From Actinoplanes sp. DH11 (GTDB lineage Bacteria > Actinomycetota > Actinomycetes > Mycobacteriales > Micromonosporaceae), in the NCBI RefSeq assembly GCF_020873875.1, contig NZ_JAHWGU010000011.1, forward strand, positions 124,001-188,000: 64,000 nucleotides of DNA. Reading direction: 5' to 3'. The position numbers and the translations under genes are program-made. Each line of letters begins with the position of its first letter. Position 1 is the first letter of the stretch. Positions 28,614-36,264 of this stretch are shown in pieces. The notes below the pieces were generated by a model. It did no database searches. It saw only the letters and a list, made by a program, of their open reading frames with translations, and was not told the DNA's origin.

Positions 28614-28679
28614 ATCGCCGGCACCTCCCCCGCTGGTGTCCGGCCCTCATCGTAGGGCTGCCGGCGGGCGCCGACGGAG

Positions 28680-28721
28680 TTGTCCACAGCCGGATACGCA
28701 CGATCCGCCGAGTTGTCCACA
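28680..28721 (+). promoter_or_regulatory. Two DnaA-box sequences between eccE and the WXG100 genes
   Basis: TTGTCCACA occurs at 28680-28688 and 28713-28721, in the same orientation and each inside a longer match (GAGTTGTCCACAG). TTGTCCACA is the box preferred by actinobacterial DnaA. Two boxes 33 bases apart are too few for an origin, but could titrate DnaA or regulate the divergent secretion genes. Confidence 0.5.
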
Positions 28722-28880
28722 GGCCGCGAAACGGTGCGGCCGCCGGATACGGGTCTCGACTAGCGTCGGATCGCAATCGCATGTCTAGTGATCAGCGTCA
28801 ATGTCATGCGAGAGTTCGGAGGGTCCGCGCGACGGTCCACAGCGGACGAAATGGCGACCGGGTGGGGGTGGCATCCAGAA

Positions 28881-29198
28881 ATGTCGGAAACGCAGGCCGA
28901 TGCCGCGGTGATGGCGAGTGCCGCCGCGAGATTCGAACAGGTCAACGACGGGTTGCAGAGAACGCTTACCGGCTTGATGTCCGAACTGTCGGTGTTGAAC
29001 GGCGCCTGGCGTGGGCTCGGGGCGGAGGCCTTCGAGCAGGTCAAGACGGAGTACGCGGCGGATCTGCGCCGGTTGGGCGTGGCGCTAGCGGAGACCGCCG
29101 AGTCAATCCGGGCGTCCGGCGTCGGCTATCAGGCGGTCGACGCCGGGGCGGCAGGGCGGATCGCGCGCACCGGCGGCTCGATGATCCTGCCGCTCTGA
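28881..29198 (+). CDS. WXG100-family type VII secretion substrate (Esx-like)
   Basis: A 105-residue helical-hairpin protein. The turn motif is NGAWRGLGAEAFEQV (WRG at about residues 43-45 in place of WXG), with a first helix ADAAVMASAAARFEQVNDGL and a second helix EYAADLRRLGVALAETAESI; the length suits the family. ATG 28881 gives the usual short N-terminus; an open frame back to 28788 is less likely because WXG100 proteins are about 100 residues. No strong ribosome-binding site is visible. It stands next to eccE and before a second WXG100 gene, so the pair probably forms a secreted heterodimer. Confidence 0.82.
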   Translation: MSETQADAAVMASAAARFEQVNDGLQRTLTGLMSELSVLNGAWRGLGAEAFEQVKTEYAADLRRLGVALAETAESIRASGVGYQAVDAGAAGRIARTGGSMILPL

Positions 29199-29259
29199 TC
29201 GTGGTTGCCCTCGGCGCGAACCGGGTGTGGCTGTCCTCGATGAAAGGGATATTCCGGTG

Positions 29260-29550
29260 AATGACGGACTTCTTCGCGTCAACTTCGGGGCGCTGCGGCA
29301 GGCCGGCGCCGACATCGATCGCGCCTTGATCGCCCTGCGCACCCAGCTCGACCAGCTGGAACGCGACGCCGGTCCGCTCGTGGCGACCTGGTCGGGAACG
29401 GCTCGCGAGGCCTATGCGGCCCGGCAGGCCACCTGGCGTACCGCTTCCGAGGACCTGCAGGGAATCCTGCGACAGATCAAGATCGCCCTGGACGAGTCGG
29501 TGGCCGACTATGCCGACACCGAGCGGGCGGCCACCCAGCGGTTCCAATGA
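29260..29550 (+). CDS. WXG100-family type VII secretion substrate (Esx-like partner)
   Basis: A 96-residue helical-hairpin protein starting VNDGLLRVNFGALRQAG. The turn is LVATWSGTAREAYAARQATW with WSG as the WXG motif, and the second helix is LQGILRQIKIALDESVADYADTERA. GTG 29260 has AAAGGGA upstream at suitable spacing; the earlier in-frame start at 29227 would add an unneeded leader. It lies 61 bases after the first WXG100 gene, the arrangement of EsxB/EsxA pairs that are exported together. A YxxxD-like signal, YADTE, is present near the C-terminus as expected for the partner carrying the export signal. Confidence 0.84.
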   Translation, partial: NDGLLRVNFGALRQAGADIDRALIALRTQLDQLERDAGPLVATWSGTAREAYAARQATWRTASEDLQGILRQIKIALDESVADYADTERAATQRFQ

Positions 29551-29731
29551 TCGATCTGTTCGGTGCCGCGAGGTCGCCCGATCGCGTACTGGCGGTGGCA
29601 CCGCACAGGTCTACCATCAGTGGTTGGATGATCGCGCGCAGCGACGGAAAGCGGCTGGTGAGGTCTTGCGGATCTCGTGCCGGGAGCGCTGCGGACAAGA
29701 CTCGACAGTCAGCATGCCGCCGCCCATTGTG

Positions 29732-29759
29732 ATTGCGGTCTGACCTTGTAGGTTATACG
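29732..29759 (+). promoter_or_regulatory. Candidate promoter before the SseB-domain gene
   Basis: In the 323-base gap between the second WXG100 gene and the SseB-domain gene, ATTGCG (29732-29737) and TATACG (29754-29759) are spaced by 16 bases and could be -35 and -10 elements. Otherwise the gap shows only a near-duplicate of TTCGCCGAGTGGGG/TTCGCAGAGTGGGG just before the start codon and no gene. Confidence 0.3.
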
Positions 29760-29873
29760 CGTTGAGTTGGGTCGTTCGCAGCGCGCGGTTCCGCGGCGTT
29801 GGCATTCGCAGCATATGACTTCGTAGCCCGAGGCTTCGCCGAGTGGGGCTTCGCAGAGTGGGGAGAGGTGGAC

Positions 29874-32800
29874 GTGTCCGAGTGGGAACCGGCTACGGAC
29901 GCCGAGGTCGCGATGCGCGATGCGTTGCGCACGGACGATCAGGAGTCCTACTTCCGCATTCTCGCCGGTGTCGACCTTCTGTTACCAGTCTCGGCCGACG
30001 CACTCGCCGGTCTCGCACCACTGGGCTGGGGCACCTGGAGCACCGGCGGCCGCACGCACGTGCTGGCCTTCACCTCGCAGGAGGCGCTGAAGTCGTGCCT
30101 CGCTGACTATTCCGGCTCCGCCCGCCGCGTGCCGTACGCGGAGCTCGCCAACACCTGGCCTAACCTCGAGTGGTGGCTGGCCGTCAACCCCGGCCTGCCG
30201 ATCGAGGGCTACCTCCCGGCCTGGTTCGTCGCCCAGCTCGCCCGCGGTGACCTGCGGCTGCCGACCCGCGGCCCCGGCCGCGACAACCACAGCCCTTCCA
30301 AAATCCAGGAAATCGGCGCCGCCGCGCTGGCCGCCGGCCGCGGCCCGGAGTCCGCAGGCGGGCCGACCTACGACCAGACCTCCGCCGGCCTGCCGTCCCG
30401 TCCCGCCGCCGCGCCCGGCTCAGCCGCGCCCGGCTCGGCCGCTCCTGGCCCGTCCGGGCCGCCTGTCCCGTCCGGTTCTGGCTCGTCGGGCCCGCTGGCC
30501 CCGGCTGCTCCCGGCTCGTCGGCCGCTTCCGGGGCCTTCGCCACGCCCGGTTCACCCGCCGTTCCTGGCTCGATGACGTCGCCGCCGGTCGCTCCGGCTG
30601 TCGCGCCGATCCCGCCGGTCGGGGCGCCCGGGCCGGCCACTCAGCCTCCGATCGGGCCCGCTGGGCTGCCCATCCGGACGCCCGGCACGGCGGCGCCGGG
30701 TGGAGCGCCTGCCGGCTACACCCCGCCAGGCTCTTCAGCACCCGCCGCCTACCAGCCGCCTGCCGCTCCGGCGCCCCCCGCCTACCAGCCGCCTGCCGCT
30801 CCGGCACCCGCCGCCTACCAGCCGCCGGGTGCTTCCGCACCTGCCGCCTATCAGCCGCCGGGTGTCTCGGCGCCCGCTACCAATCAGCCGCCGGGTGCGG
30901 TGCCGGCCGCCTATCAGGCACCTGGTGCCGCCGGGCCGGGCACGGGGCCTGCCGCCTATCAGCCGCCCGCGGCCTACCAGTCGCCTCCGGCCGCCTATCA
31001 GGCTCCGGCGCCGCCCGCTGCCTACCAGCCGGGGTCCGCTTCGTCGCCTTCGGCTTACCAGCAGCCCGCCGCCTATCAGCAGCCCGCCGCCTACCAGCAG
31101 CCCGCCGCCTACCAGGCGCCCGCCGCTCAGCAGTCGCCGGCTGCGGCTCAGTCGTCCGCTGCCTACCAGGCTCCCGCAGCGCTTCCGCCGGCGCGGCCGG
31201 TCGCCCCGGTCATCGGCGGGCCCACCCCCGGTGCTGGGCTGGCCACCCCCGGTTGGGAGAAGGAATCCCTTCCGTTCAATCCGGACGAGGACCCACGGGG
31301 CCCGTTGCAGGATCTGAGGGCCCCGCTGCCGGTCCGCACACCGATGGCCAACACGCCGCCGGTGCCCGAGCACGTGGCCCCCTACGATCCGGCCGAGACC
31401 CCGGTGCCCACCTGGTCCGCAGGGCGTGGAACCCCGGTCTCCGGCGCTCCGGCTCCGGGCACCCCCGCCCCGAACGCGCCGGTCTCGGCCACGCCCGCAT
31501 CCGGCGTGCCGTTCGGCTCGCCGTCCGCGGCCGCACCCGCTTCGGCCGCGCAGACTCCCGGCGTGCCGCTGGGCCCGCCGGCTTCCGGTGTGCCGGCTTC
31601 AGCCGCGCCGGCTTCGGGTGTGCCTTTCGGTTCGCAGGGCGCGCCCGGTTCCGGTGCGGGCGCCGCGCTTCCGCGCCGCCAGCCCGGGCAGTCCACCGGC
31701 ACCGGATCGCTCTCCAGCATGTCCGGCTTCGGCGCTTCCGGATCCCAGCCGGGCGCGATGTCCAGCTTCCCGGGCTTCACACCCGGGGCGGGAGCGTCGG
31801 CAGCCGCCGCGTCCGCTTCGGCACCGCCGGCGCCAGCCTTCCCGCAAGGTCCGGCCTCCCCGCAGGCCGCCGCCGCGCAGGGCGCCACCCCGGCCTCCGC
31901 GCAGGGCGCCATGCCGGCCTCCGCGCAGGGCGCCCTCCCGGCCTCCGCGCAGGCCGCCGCGCCGGGCGCCACCCCGACCTCGTCGCGTGGCGCTGCCCCG
32001 GCTTCCCCGCAGGGATCCAGCACCGACGCCCCCGGCAGTCCGCTGCCCCGTCGCCAGGTCACCCCGCCCTCGGAGCGGCCGGCCTCGATGGCGGCCGCCG
32101 CGCAGGCACTGGGTGCCAGCCGTCAGCCCATGACCGATCCGGCCCAGCCGGCCGGGGACCGGTTCGGCCCGTCCGGCCCGGCGCCGTCGATCCAGCCGCA
32201 CTCCGGTCCCGGTGCGGCCGGTGTGCCCGCTCTCGCACCCCCGGTCATCCCGGGAGCACCGGCGATGGGCGACCAGGCCTCCGGCTACGGCCAGCCGAGC
32301 GGTCAGGCCCCGAGCGGTCAGGCCCCGAGCGGTCAGGCCCCGAGCGGTCAGGCCCCGAGCGGTCAGGCCCCGAGCGGTCAGGCCGCCCCGGGCACACCGC
32401 AGACGCCGGGCCTGCAGCAGGCCGCGGGCATGCAGCGAAACACGGCGCCGGAGGCCTATGCGCCGCCGGCCGCGTACGCCGCTCAGGGCACTCAGCATGC
32501 CCTCCCGGCGGCGTACGCCGCTCCGGTCAGCCCGCCGCCCGCCGCCTACGCCGCGCCGGTCGTTCCCGCCGCCTACGCGCCCCCGGCTCCGGCTCTGCCC
32601 GGCATGCCGCCGCAGGGCAGCCCGGCGTCGGCCTATGCCGCGCCCGGTTACGCGAACGCGCACGCGACCCAGGTCATCCCGATCACCGCGGCGAGTTATG
32701 GCAGCAACGACCCGGCCGCGTCGGGTCTCGGTGTCGCCGGGTCGGCGACCGGGACGCGCGGGCCGTCGGGGCAGCCGCCGCGGGGTGACGAGCCCGAGTT

Positions 32801-33758
32801 CGTGCCGGCCAACGACGTGGAACGCCACCTCCAGGACGCGGCCGACGCCGGTAACACCGACGTCTTCCTTTCCACGCTGCTGCTGGCCAACGTGCTGGTG
32901 CCGGTCGCCAGTAATTCGCGGCCGGGCAGTGCGCCGGGTGAGTCCGGCTTCGCGTTCCTGCCGGAGGACGTCGAGGGTGAGCGCTACCTGATCGTCTTCA
33001 CCAGCAAGGATCGGCTGTCCGAGCACTTCGGTGAGCCGACCCGCACGGTCGGTGTCCGGTTCTACGAGCTGATCCGCAACTGGCCGGACCCGTCCTGGTC
33101 GTTCGCGGTCAACCCGGGCACGCCGGTCGGCGCGAAGTACCCGGGGGCGCAGATCATCGCGCTGGCGAACTGGGCCACCGAGGCGGGTCTCGGCGCTGAC
33201 CCGGTGGACGGGCCGGTCGCGGAGGAGACGGCGGCACCGGTGCCGGCCCCGGAGCCCGCGAGCGACGAGGCGCAGTCCGCAACGGTCATGCAGAAGACCA
33301 TCTCGGCCGAGCAGGTGGATTACTACCTGGACCGGGGATACGACCGGGTGGCGGGTTTCGTGCACCGGGCGTCCGAGGTGGAGCACCTGCGGACCCCGGA
33401 GGAGTTGTTCGGCGCACTCGGGCTCTACTACGACTCGTCGCCGTTCCAGCCGGACGCCAAGGAGGCGTTCGTGCTGCGCTGGCCGGCGTACCGCCCGAGC
33501 CTGTACCGGATCCCTTACGGCGGGCAGAACGAGCAGGCGCTGCGGGCGATGGACGGCTGGGTGATCGAGCGGCCGCCGTTCCGTGGCAACGGGTTCGCGC
33601 CCGGTGAGGGCCGGGATGTGATCGCCGAGTTCAAGGTGGACAGTGTCCGGCTGCCGCACGGCGCGCAGCTGTGGCGGATCGATGCGGACGGCAACGAGCG
33701 GATGCTGGCGATCTTCGACGCGGACGCCCCGCTGTGGCGCCGGGTGGGTGAGCAGTGA
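29874..33758 (+). CDS. Giant SseB-domain protein with Pro/Ala-rich linker, Esx-associated
   Basis: A 1,294-residue protein. Residues about 10-140 and 970-1100 are two SseB-like domains: AVNPGLPIEGY in the first mirrors AVNPGTPVGAKYP in the second, and both have a LAFTS/IVFTS strand. Between them lies a low-complexity linker of about 830 residues rich in Pro, Ala, Ser, Gly and Gln, with AYQPP/AYQQP repeats and a perfect APSGQ array. The last ~150 residues (from ISAEQVDYYLDRGYDR) form a third globular region with FVHRASEVEHL, LRWPAYRPSLYRIPYGG and FRGNGFAPGEG, which I do not recognise. No signal peptide or membrane helix. GTG 29874 is chosen for the GGGGAGAGG upstream; the frame is open to 29799. 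Next to WXG100 genes and coupled to a small acidic protein; a secreted effector is one possibility, a cytoplasmic scaffold another. Confidence 0.7.
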   Translation: MSEWEPATDAEVAMRDALRTDDQESYFRILAGVDLLLPVSADALAGLAPLGWGTWSTGGRTHVLAFTSQEALKSCLADYSGSARRVPYAELANTWPNLEWWLAVNPGLPIEGYLPAWFVAQLARGDLRLPTRGPGRDNHSPSKIQEIGAAALAAGRGPESAGGPTYDQTSAGLPSRPAAAPGSAAPGSAAPGPSGPPVPSGSGSSGPLAPAAPGSSAASGAFATPGSPAVPGSMTSPPVAPAVAPIPPVGAPGPATQPPIGPAGLPIRTPGTAAPGGAPAGYTPPGSSAPAAYQPPAAPAPPAYQPPAAPAPAAYQPPGASAPAAYQPPGVSAPATNQPPGAVPAAYQAPGAAGPGTGPAAYQPPAAYQSPPAAYQAPAPPAAYQPGSASSPSAYQQPAAYQQPAAYQQPAAYQAPAAQQSPAAAQSSAAYQAPAALPPARPVAPVIGGPTPGAGLATPGWEKESLPFNPDEDPRGPLQDLRAPLPVRTPMANTPPVPEHVAPYDPAETPVPTWSAGRGTPVSGAPAPGTPAPNAPVSATPASGVPFGSPSAAAPASAAQTPGVPLGPPASGVPASAAPASGVPFGSQGAPGSGAGAALPRRQPGQSTGTGSLSSMSGFGASGSQPGAMSSFPGFTPGAGASAAAASASAPPAPAFPQGPASPQAAAAQGATPASAQGAMPASAQGALPASAQAAAPGATPTSSRGAAPASPQGSSTDAPGSPLPRRQVTPPSERPASMAAAAQALGASRQPMTDPAQPAGDRFGPSGPAPSIQPHSGPGAAGVPALAPPVIPGAPAMGDQASGYGQPSGQAPSGQAPSGQAPSGQAPSGQAPSGQAAPGTPQTPGLQQAAGMQRNTAPEAYAPPAAYAAQGTQHALPAAYAAPVSPPPAAYAAPVVPAAYAPPAPALPGMPPQGSPASAYAAPGYANAHATQVIPITAASYGSNDPAASGLGVAGSATGTRGPSGQPPRGDEPEFVPANDVERHLQDAADAGNTDVFLSTLLLANVLVPVASNSRPGSAPGESGFAFLPEDVEGERYLIVFTSKDRLSEHFGEPTRTVGVRFYELIRNWPDPSWSFAVNPGTPVGAKYPGAQIIALANWATEAGLGADPVDGPVAEETAAPVPAPEPASDEAQSATVMQKTISAEQVDYYLDRGYDRVAGFVHRASEVEHLRTPEELFGALGLYYDSSPFQPDAKEAFVLRWPAYRPSLYRIPYGGQNEQALRAMDGWVIERPPFRGNGFAPGEGRDVIAEFKVDSVRLPHGAQLWRIDADGNERMLAIFDADAPLWRRVGEQ
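30736..31180 (+). repeat. AYQPP-type repeats coding for the linker of the SseB protein
   Basis: Imperfect repeats encoding Ala-Tyr-Gln-Pro-Pro/Gln-Pro motifs (AAYQPPAAPAP, AYQPPG, AYQQPAAYQQPAAYQQPA). The DNA copies near 31055-31110 are nearly identical, so slippage is likely. Confidence 0.8.
32301..32390 (+). repeat. 15-base perfect tandem repeat inside the SseB gene
   Basis: GGTCAGGCCCCGAGC is repeated five times without change from 32301, with a sixth diverged copy at 32376, encoding (GQAPS)n. The period is a multiple of three, so copy-number change would keep the frame. Confidence 0.95.
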
Positions 33759-34120
33759 TGCGTGACGGTTACGTGGTGACCTGGCAGGGCCGGGAGTACG
33801 ACGCGGCGCCCGACCGGGACAAGGTGCGGATCTACGCGACTGCTCCGGAGGAGGGCTTCGAGGAGGTCAAGCCGGGACGGTATGTCCGGGTCCTCGAACC
33901 CGACGAGTACGACGAGATCACGTACGTCCGCACGTTGTGCACCTGGCGCGGCGAACCGTTCGTGGTGCTCGCGGAGGCGGACAGCTGGCTGCGCCTGGAG
34001 TACACGGGTGGCCGTGCCCCGGTGGCCCGCCAGCTCGGGCTCGAGGAGTTCGATTACGGCGTGTACCAGGGGTGGGCGCCGGCCCACGAGGTGCGCGACC
34101 GTTACGAGCACCGGATCTGA
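33758..34120 (+). CDS. Small acidic protein coupled to the SseB giant (possible immunity or chaperone)
   Basis: A 120-residue acidic protein beginning MRDGYVVTWQGREYDAAPD, rich in aromatic and acidic residues, with beta-strand-like periodicity and no membrane segment or signal. The start overlaps the SseB-gene stop by one base (TGATG); GTG 33755 would overlap by four. This coupling means one copy is made each time the giant protein is finished, as for chaperones and immunity proteins. I do not recognise a family. Its partner has a C-terminal domain of unknown function, so an immunity role is only a suggestion. The 12 bases after it separate it from the convergent hydrolase gene. Confidence 0.7.
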   Translation: MRDGYVVTWQGREYDAAPDRDKVRIYATAPEEGFEEVKPGRYVRVLEPDEYDEITYVRTLCTWRGEPFVVLAEADSWLRLEYTGGRAPVARQLGLEEFDYGVYQGWAPAHEVRDRYEHRI

Positions 34121-34132
34121 CGCGACGCCGGC

Positions 34133-35047
34133 CTAGGCCGGCGTCTTCAGCCAGCGCAGGATCTCGCCGGTCACCACGTCGGGCGTCTCCTGGTGCAGGA
34201 AGTGACCGGTCTCCGGGATCAGCCGCCACTCGTAGGGCGCGGTCACGTAACGCCCGGAGCCCTGCGCGGTGCGTGGCAGCACGGCGGTGTCGAGGGCGCC
34301 GTGCAGCTGAAGCGTCGGCACGCTCGACGGCCGCTGCATCAGTTTGACGAACCGGTATCCCTGCAACCGCAGCGCACTGCGCGCCACCCAGCGGTAGGCC
34401 TCGAGCGCGCAGAACGCGGCCTGCGGGATCTGCATGGCTTTACGGCAGCGGTACGCGTATTCGGCGAACTCCTCGGAGGCGGCGAACGCCGGGCTGCTCC
34501 ACTTGGTCAGCAGCTCGCCGACGAGCGCCGCGTCGTCCCTGGTCAGCACGTGCTCGAAGCGCGGCACCTGGAATCGCAGGACGGTGGACGAGGCGGCGAA
34601 CTGGCCGCGCGGGTCGGCGAAGAGCGCGGCCCGTAGCCGCAGCGGGTGTGCCGCGCCGAGCACCACGAGACGGTTCACCAGTTTCGGGTGGAAGGACGCG
34701 GCCGCCCAGCCGATCATGCCGCCGGCTCCGGCGCCGACCACGGTGGCCGACCGTTCACCGAGGGCGCGGATCAGGCCGGTGACGTCGGCGGCCATGGTGT
34801 AGCCGTCGTACCCCCGTGGTGGTTTGTCGCTGGCACCGTAACCGCGAAGGTCGATGGCGGCCGCCCGGTAGCCCGCGTCGGCGACGCGAGTCATGATGTC
34901 GTGCCAGGTCCACCAGAACTCGGGGAACCCGTGCAGGAAGAGCACGAGCGGCCCGGTGCCCACCTCGGCCACGTGGAAACGGCTGCCGTTGGCGCCGACG
35001 AAGCGATGGCTCCACGGCCCCTCCGCCAGTACGAACGACTCGTCCAT
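34133..35047 (-). CDS. Alpha/beta-hydrolase fold protein lacking the nucleophile
   Basis: A 304-residue alpha/beta hydrolase of the epoxide-hydrolase/haloalkane-dehalogenase type. The oxyanion block LVLFLHGFPEFWWTWHD, DLRGYGASDKP, a late acidic residue (HGALDTAVLP) and the catalytic-type His (ETGHFLHQE) are all present. At the nucleophile elbow, where relatives have GHDWG or GxSxG, it reads VVGAGAGGMIGW: no Ser, Asp or Cys. It may be a non-catalytic binding protein or use another residue. The frame is intact and codon bias normal, so this is not a sequencing break. TAGGCT 6 bases before the ATG suggests leaderless transcription. Confidence 0.85.
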   Translation of the reverse strand: MDESFVLAEGPWSHRFVGANGSRFHVAEVGTGPLVLFLHGFPEFWWTWHDIMTRVADAGYRAAAIDLRGYGASDKPPRGYDGYTMAADVTGLIRALGERSATVVGAGAGGMIGWAAASFHPKLVNRLVVLGAAHPLRLRAALFADPRGQFAASSTVLRFQVPRFEHVLTRDDAALVGELLTKWSSPAFAASEEFAEYAYRCRKAMQIPQAAFCALEAYRWVARSALRLQGYRFVKLMQRPSSVPTLQLHGALDTAVLPRTAQGSGRYVTAPYEWRLIPETGHFLHQETPDVVTGEILRWLKTPA

Positions 35048-35100
35048 GCGGTCAGCCTATTCGGCGCTGTCACGGGCGTGGCCGGGCACCGGCCGGAAAC

Positions 35101-35544
35101 TCACTTGATCGGTTCGGACGCGGTCATCGCCATCAGGTCGCCGGGGCCGCAGTAGATGCGCAGCTGAGTGGTCTCGACCTGCACCCGGACCCGCTCGCCC
35201 TTGGTCAGTTCGACGCCGTCGGTGCCGTAGAGCGCGTATTTCGTACCGTCGTCGGCGGTAAGCCCGTAGCAGGGGCCTGTCCCCCCGCGGGTGACCATGC
35301 CGGAGACCCAGCCGGTCGCGGGTGGCCCGTCGCCGGGCTCGCGCGGGATCTCCGAGGGGTCGGCGCCCGTGCCGGTGGAGGGGCCGGCGCTCACGCCGGT
35401 GGAGGGCGGCGCGCTCACGCCGGGGGCGGACGGCGCCGGCTCCGTGGCCGGCGCCGCCGGGGAGTCGGAGGTGGCGCCGCAGCCAGCGAGGAACGCTCCG
35501 GCCGCCATGGCGAGTCCGATTCGGTACGTGACCTGATCGCGCAT
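35101..35544 (-). CDS. Secreted lipoprotein of unknown function
   Basis: A 147-residue protein with a signal peptide ending in the lipobox AGAFLAGC (Cys at about residue 22), so it should be lipid-anchored outside the membrane. About 50 residues of Pro/Ser/Thr/Gly linker follow (repeats of GVSAPPSTGVSAGPSTG), then a small C-terminal domain with two cysteines (GPCYGL and IYCGPG) that may be disulfide-bonded. ATG 35544 has GGAAGGA upstream. It lies 120 bases after the YtkA-like gene on the same strand and may belong to that copper-linked group. I do not recognise the domain. Confidence 0.75.
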   Translation of the reverse strand: MRDQVTYRIGLAMAAGAFLAGCGATSDSPAAPATEPAPSAPGVSAPPSTGVSAGPSTGTGADPSEIPREPGDGPPATGWVSGMVTRGGTGPCYGLTADDGTKYALYGTDGVELTKGERVRVQVETTQLRIYCGPGDLMAMTASEPIK

Positions 35545-35664
35545 CGTTCCGTCCTTCCCGAGCCGTCCGAGCGACGTAACAGATCCGACGACCCGCGCGG
35601 CGGATCGGTTCCGCGCGCGCGACGGCGCCCGGGGAGCGAACTTCCCGGGCGCCGCCGATCAACC

Positions 35665-36264
35665 TCACTTCGCCGGTACGGTGCCCACCTCCAGCCGCTG
35701 GTTGGCAGTCGACGCCATCGGCTGTTTCACCTCGACGACGACGTTGTACTCGCCGGCCATCGGCACGTTCGTCATGGCTTCGTAGACACCCGGCTTGCCG
35801 GAGATCTCGGCCATCACGATCGGTCCCTGCTTGTGCGCCTTGGGCATGGCGACCATGTCGGTGTACGCCACCACCTGGCCCTTGGTGATCGGGTCGTAGC
35901 TGCCCGGTGAACTGACCCTCGCCTCGATCCGCACCTGAAGGTCACCCAGGTGCTCACTGACGATCGAGATGGCAGCCTGCGGCTCGGCTGCCCGCCCCTT
36001 GTCCGTGGCCGTCTCCTGCTCCGCCACGGCCGGTGTGGCCGCCCGCGGCGGGGTGAGCAGGAAGGCGGCCACGCCGACCAGCAGCGCAGCGGTCATCCCG
36101 ATGCAGACGCCCAGGATCAGGCCCTGCCGGAACGGGCGTGATCGCGGCCGGGCCTGCTTCCGGCCACCGGCCGGCCGGGAGGCTCGGGCCGGCTTGGTGA
36201 CCCGGGCCGGCTTGCCGTGCCGGATGTCGTCCGGCAGCCGCCACTTCTCCTTGAGCGCGCTCAT
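35665..36264 (-). CDS. YtkA/FixH-like membrane-anchored protein
   Basis: A 199-residue protein with a basic cytoplasmic N-terminus (ALKEKWRLPDDIRHGKPARV), one membrane helix (LILGVCIGMTAALLVGVAAFLL) and an outside beta-sandwich domain. The block GPIVMAEISGKPGVYEAMTNVPMAGEYNVVVEVK matches YtkA/FixH-like domains, which occur with copper and respiratory proteins. ATG 36264 overlaps the stop of the multicopper oxidase gene by one base, so the two are translationally coupled and probably work together outside the membrane, perhaps in copper delivery. Confidence 0.75.
   Translation of the reverse strand: MSALKEKWRLPDDIRHGKPARVTKPARASRPAGGRKQARPRSRPFRQGLILGVCIGMTAALLVGVAAFLLTPPRAATPAVAEQETATDKGRAAEPQAAISIVSEHLGDLQVRIEARVSSPGSYDPITKGQVVAYTDMVAMPKAHKQGPIVMAEISGKPGVYEAMTNVPMAGEYNVVVEVKQPMASTANQRLEVGTVPAK

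Noticed and set aside
28680-28721. Replication origin
   Set aside because: Only two DnaA boxes, no AT-rich unwinding region, and no dnaA, dnaN, parA or parB genes.
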